From Actinomycetes bacterium (GTDB lineage: Bacteria; Actinomycetota; Actinomycetes; S36-B12; UBA10799): 28,060 nucleotides of DNA. Numbering within the stretch: position 1 is the stretch's first letter; each line of letters begins with the position of its first letter. The DNA is taken from contig JAKOZM010000020.1 of NCBI GenBank assembly GCA_029779995.1, forward strand, positions 1-28,060, read 5' to 3'. The notes beneath the pieces are model-generated. The model was not told the origin of the DNA, searched no databases, and saw only the letters and a list, made by a program, of their open reading frames with translations. This document shows, in pieces, positions 25,858 through 28,060 of the stretch. Both the position numbers and the translations under genes were made by a program.

Positions 25858-26475
25858 GTGAACGACATGAGCCCGCAGGGCAGAGGCCCTGCCCCCACCC
25901 CGATGGGGTATGACGACTCCGTTTTCCAGCGACTACTCAAGGAGCGCATCATCTTCCTCGGCTCGCCGGTGGAGGACACGGTGGCGAACCTGATCTGTGC
26001 GCAGATGCTGCTACTCGCCGCTGAGGATCCGGATCGCGACATCTACCTGTACATCAACTCGCCCGGCGGGTCGATCTCTGCGGGTATGGCCATCTACGAC
26101 ACGATGCAGTTCGTCAAGAACGATGTAGCGACAGTGGCGATGGGACTGGCGGCCTCGATGGGGCAGTTTCTGCTCTCCAGCGGCGCTCCCGGCAAACGCT
26201 ACAGCCTGCCGCACGCCCGCATCATGATGCATCAGCCCTCTGGCGGCATCGGCGGTACCGCCTCTGACATCAAGATCCAGGCCGAGCAGATGATCTACAT
26301 CAAGAAGCAGATGGCCCGGCTCATCGCCGAGCAGACCGGTCAGAGTATCGACCAGATCGAGGCCGACTCTGACCGTGACCGCTGGTTCTCGGCTGACGAG
26401 GCCAAGGAGTACGGCTTCATCGACCACGTGGTCCAGCGGGCCGCCGACGTGACCGGAAGTGGAGGAACCGCCTGA
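25858..26475 (+). CDS. clpP1: ATP-dependent Clp protease proteolytic subunit 1
   Basis: This is a serine peptidase subunit of the ClpP1P2 tetradecamer used with ClpX or ClpC1. The product has [21 protein letters not shown], the nucleophile in MGLAASMG, the catalytic His in [12 protein letters not shown] and the Asp in the DSDRDRWF region. The start is ambiguous: GTG 25858, with GAAGAAGG upstream, gives 205 aa and fits the family. GTG 25852, ATG 25867 or the upstream GTG 25816 are alternatives. TAGGGT at 25806-25811 could be a -10 with a leader of about 40 bases. The stop overlaps the clpP2 ATG (TGATG). Confidence 0.93.
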   Translation: MNDMSPQGRGPAPTPMGYDDSVFQRLLKERIIFLGSPVEDTVANLICAQMLLLAAEDPDRDIYLYINSPGGSISAGMAIYDTMQFVKNDVATVAMGLAASMGQFLLSSGAPGKRYSLPHARIMMHQPSGGIGGTASDIKIQAEQMIYIKKQMARLIAEQTGQSIDQIEADSDRDRWFSADEAKEYGFIDHVVQRAADVTGSGGTA

Positions 26476-27095
26476 TGAACGTCCTTAGCCCCCAGAGCCG
26501 TTATGTTCTCCCGGAATTCCGGGAGCGCACGTCCACCGGCGAACGCATCCACAACCCGTACACGAAACTGTTCGAGGAGCGCATCATCTTCCTCGGAGTG
26601 CAGATCGACGACGCCTCCGCCGATGATGTCATGGCTCAGTTGCTGTGCCTGGAGTCCATGGACCCTGAGCGGGATATTCAGATCTACATCAACTCTCCGG
26701 GCGGATCGTATACGGCCATGACGGCCATCTACGACACCATGCAGTTCGTGAAGCCGCAGGTGCAGACCGTGTGCCTGGGGCAAGCAGCGTCCGCGGCTGC
26801 GGTCCTGCTGGCAGCTGGCGCTCCTGGTAAGCGCTTCGCCCTGCCGCACGCCCGCGTGCTGATCCATCAGCCGTACACCGAGGGTGGCGGCCAGGGTTCG
26901 GATATCGAGATCCAGGCCAATGAGATTCTGCGCATGCGCACCGAGATGGAGGGCATTCTGGCCCACCACACCGGCCGTTCTCTGGAGCAGGTGCAGAAGG
27001 ACATCGAACGCGACAAGATCCTCACCGCCGCCGACGCCAAGGAGTACGGCGTTGTGGATCAGGTCATCACGTCCCGGAAGTCCGGCGCGAGCTGA
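26475..27095 (+). CDS. clpP2: ATP-dependent Clp protease proteolytic subunit 2
   Basis: The 206-aa second ClpP has [22 protein letters not shown], nucleophile context [15 protein letters not shown] and [14 protein letters not shown], with [18 protein letters not shown] near the end. [13 protein letters not shown] is the hallmark of the actinobacterial ClpP2 type, which forms the mixed ring with ClpP1. The catalytic Ser, His and Asp are all present. The ATG overlaps the clpP1 stop by one base, so the two subunits are made in step. A hairpin follows the stop and clpX has its own leader. Confidence 0.97.
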   Translation: MNVLSPQSRYVLPEFRERTSTGERIHNPYTKLFEERIIFLGVQIDDASADDVMAQLLCLESMDPERDIQIYINSPGGSYTAMTAIYDTMQFVKPQVQTVCLGQAASAAAVLLAAGAPGKRFALPHARVLIHQPYTEGGGQGSDIEIQANEILRMRTEMEGILAHHTGRSLEQVQKDIERDKILTAADAKEYGVVDQVITSRKSGAS

Positions 27096-27104
27096 CCGGC
27101 TCGC

Positions 27105-27144
27105 GTGGCGCGGACAAATCGCCGGGGAAATTGGTCTGCGCCAC
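27105..27144. repeat. Intergenic stem-loop between clpP2 and clpX (element E)
   Basis: Arms GTGGCGCGGA (27105-27114) and TCTGCGCCAC (27135-27144) pair at nine of ten positions. The 20-base loop contains CGCCGGGGAAATT, which matches the CGCCGTGAGAATT core of the pre-tRNA-Gly hairpin at 10 of 13 positions. It starts ten bases after the clpP2 stop and may attenuate read-through into clpX. Confidence 0.55.
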
Positions 27145-27170
27145 ACGCCGCGTAAACGCAGGAGTCGGGG

Positions 27171-27176
27171 TACCGT
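27171..27176 (+). promoter_or_regulatory. Possible -10 of a clpX promoter
   Basis: TACCGT fits TANNNT and would give a leader of about 40 bases before clpX. No good -35 is seen. Confidence 0.35.
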
Positions 27177-27221
27177 CGAGAGAGGAAGTGTCGGTGGTAA
27201 CACCTGCGGAAGGGAATTGTG

Positions 27222-28060
27222 GTGGCACGCATCGGTGAGGGGGCGGATCTACTGAAGTGCTCGTTCTGCGGCAAGAGCCAGAAGCAGGTCAAGAAGTTGA
27301 TCGCTGGTCCCGGGGTTTACATCTGCGACGAGTGCATCGATCTGTGCAACGAGATCATCGAGGAAGAACTGCAGGAGAACGCTGACCTGCAGTTCGGCGA
27401 ATTGCCCAAACCCCGCGAGATGTTCGAATTCCTCGAGCAGTATGTCGTCGGTCAGAACCAGGCCAAGAAATCACTGGCGGTCGCGGTGTACAACCACTAC
27501 AAGCGCGTACAGGCTGGCAACGCTCCGAGCCGCCGCGACGACGGGGTGGAGCTGGCAAAGTCCAACATCCTCCTGCTGGGTCCCACCGGGTCCGGTAAGA
27601 CCCTTCTCGCCCAGACCCTGGCCAGGATGCTCAACGTGCCGTTCGCGATCGCGGACGCCACCGCACTGACCGAGGCCGGATATGTGGGCGAGGACGTCGA
27701 GAACATCCTGCTGAAACTCATCCAGGCTGCCGACTACGACGTCAAGAAGGCCGAGTCGGGCATCATCTACATCGATGAGATCGACAAGGTTGCCCGCAAG
27801 AGCGAGAACCCGTCCATCACCCGCGACGTGTCCGGTGAGGGCGTTCAGCAGGCGCTGCTGAAGATTCTGGAAGGTACGCAGGCGTCGGTGCCACCGCAGG
27901 GCGGGCGCAAGCACCCCCACCAGGAGTTCATCCAGATCGACACCACGAACGTGCTGTTCATCGTCGGCGGCGCTTTTGCCGGTCTGGACCGGATCATCGA
28001 GGCGCGGATCGGGAAGAAGTCGCTGGGCTTCACCGCCGAGATCGTCGAGGACACCAACCC
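27222..28060 (+). CDS. clpX: ATP-dependent Clp protease ATP-binding subunit ClpX (3' truncated by window)
   Basis: ClpX unfolds substrates and feeds them to ClpP1P2. The 279 visible residues include the zinc-binding domain, with cysteines at 13, 16, 35 and 38 (KCSFCGKS and ICDECIDLC), and the AAA+ core with Walker A GPTGSGKT (120-127), the GYVGEDVE pore loop and Walker [10 protein letters not shown]. The GTG at 27222 gives [19 protein letters not shown], as in mycobacterial ClpX; a GTG three bases earlier would add one residue. AGGGA lies just upstream. The gene runs off the window end, so the C-terminal part is not seen. Confidence 0.95.
   Translation, partial: MARIGEGADLLKCSFCGKSQKQVKKLIAGPGVYICDECIDLCNEIIEEELQENADLQFGELPKPREMFEFLEQYVVGQNQAKKSLAVAVYNHYKRVQAGNAPSRRDDGVELAKSNILLLGPTGSGKTLLAQTLARMLNVPFAIADATALTEAGYVGEDVENILLKLIQAADYDVKKAESGIIYIDEIDKVARKSENPSITRDVSGEGVQQALLKILEGTQASVPPQGGRKHPHQEFIQIDTTNVLFIVGGAFAGLDRIIEARIGKKSLGFTAEIVEDTN

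Noticed and set aside
26340..27203. 287-aa minus-strand ORF over clpP1/clpP2
   Set aside because: Opposite two unmistakable ClpP genes; no family resemblance.

Overview
The window is a high-GC piece of an actinobacterial chromosome. The evidence is rpsB-tsf-pyrH, a trigger factor gene followed by clpP1-clpP2-clpX, a mycobacterial-type group II truncated globin, a DtxR/IdeR-type box, and many apparently leaderless GTG/ATG starts. Several proteins (ClpP1, ClpP2, ClpX, the globin, PepN) resemble mycobacterial or streptomycete ones, but nothing pins the genus. Two tRNA genes are present. I see no intact transposon, prophage, CRISPR array or rRNA.

Layout. 1-1698: end of rpsB, tsf and pyrH on +, tightly packed. 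The usual next gene, frr, is absent. 1699-1916: intergenic element with a perfect 19-bp inverted repeat and degenerate inner copies, then a DtxR-like box and the feoA promoter. 1917-4310: feoA-feoB-feoC ferrous iron uptake operon, with all joints overlapping. 4314-7279 (-): a sulfide/persulfide handling operon of a 38-aa Cys-rich peptide, rhodanese, MBL-fold/rhodanese fusion, rhodanese and a TauE-type exporter. It is divergent from an AhpD-like carboxymuconolactone decarboxylase gene (7360, +), across a spacer holding ATACCC/GGGTAT palindromes. 7778-10398 (+): a short SSB paralogue, a possible mini-membrane protein, ettA and a hotdog thioesterase. 10388-14353 (-): PAS-GGDEF protein, NAD-binding/DUF2867 protein, truncated globin, MscS channel. 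14408-18149 (+): LapA-like membrane protein, amidase, malQ, each overlapping the next by a few bases. 18155-20710 (-): pepN. 20776-23846 (+): rpiA, small membrane protein, acyl-CoA-binding protein, methyltransferase, ankyrin lipoprotein. 24067-24242: divergent tRNA-Gly(TCC) and tRNA-Pro(TGG). 24322-28060: tig, clpP1, clpP2, clpX (cut by the window end).

Three themes connect the genes: translation and protein quality control at both ends (rpsB, tsf, ettA, tig, clpP1P2X, pepN); iron uptake under probable iron-dependent repression; and thiol-persulfide detoxification, probably under a CsoR/CstR-type repressor encoded elsewhere.

The most unusual signal is outside the genes. Intergenic stem-loops after pyrH, rpiA, the ankyrin gene, clpP2 and the globin gene have unrelated stems but similar loops, consensus near CGCCGTGA-n-AATTCCC. 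Next to one of them lies a degenerate partial copy of the tRNA-Gly 3' half. No gene-free stretch exceeds 300 bases; the four longest are about 185-220 bases and are described as features.
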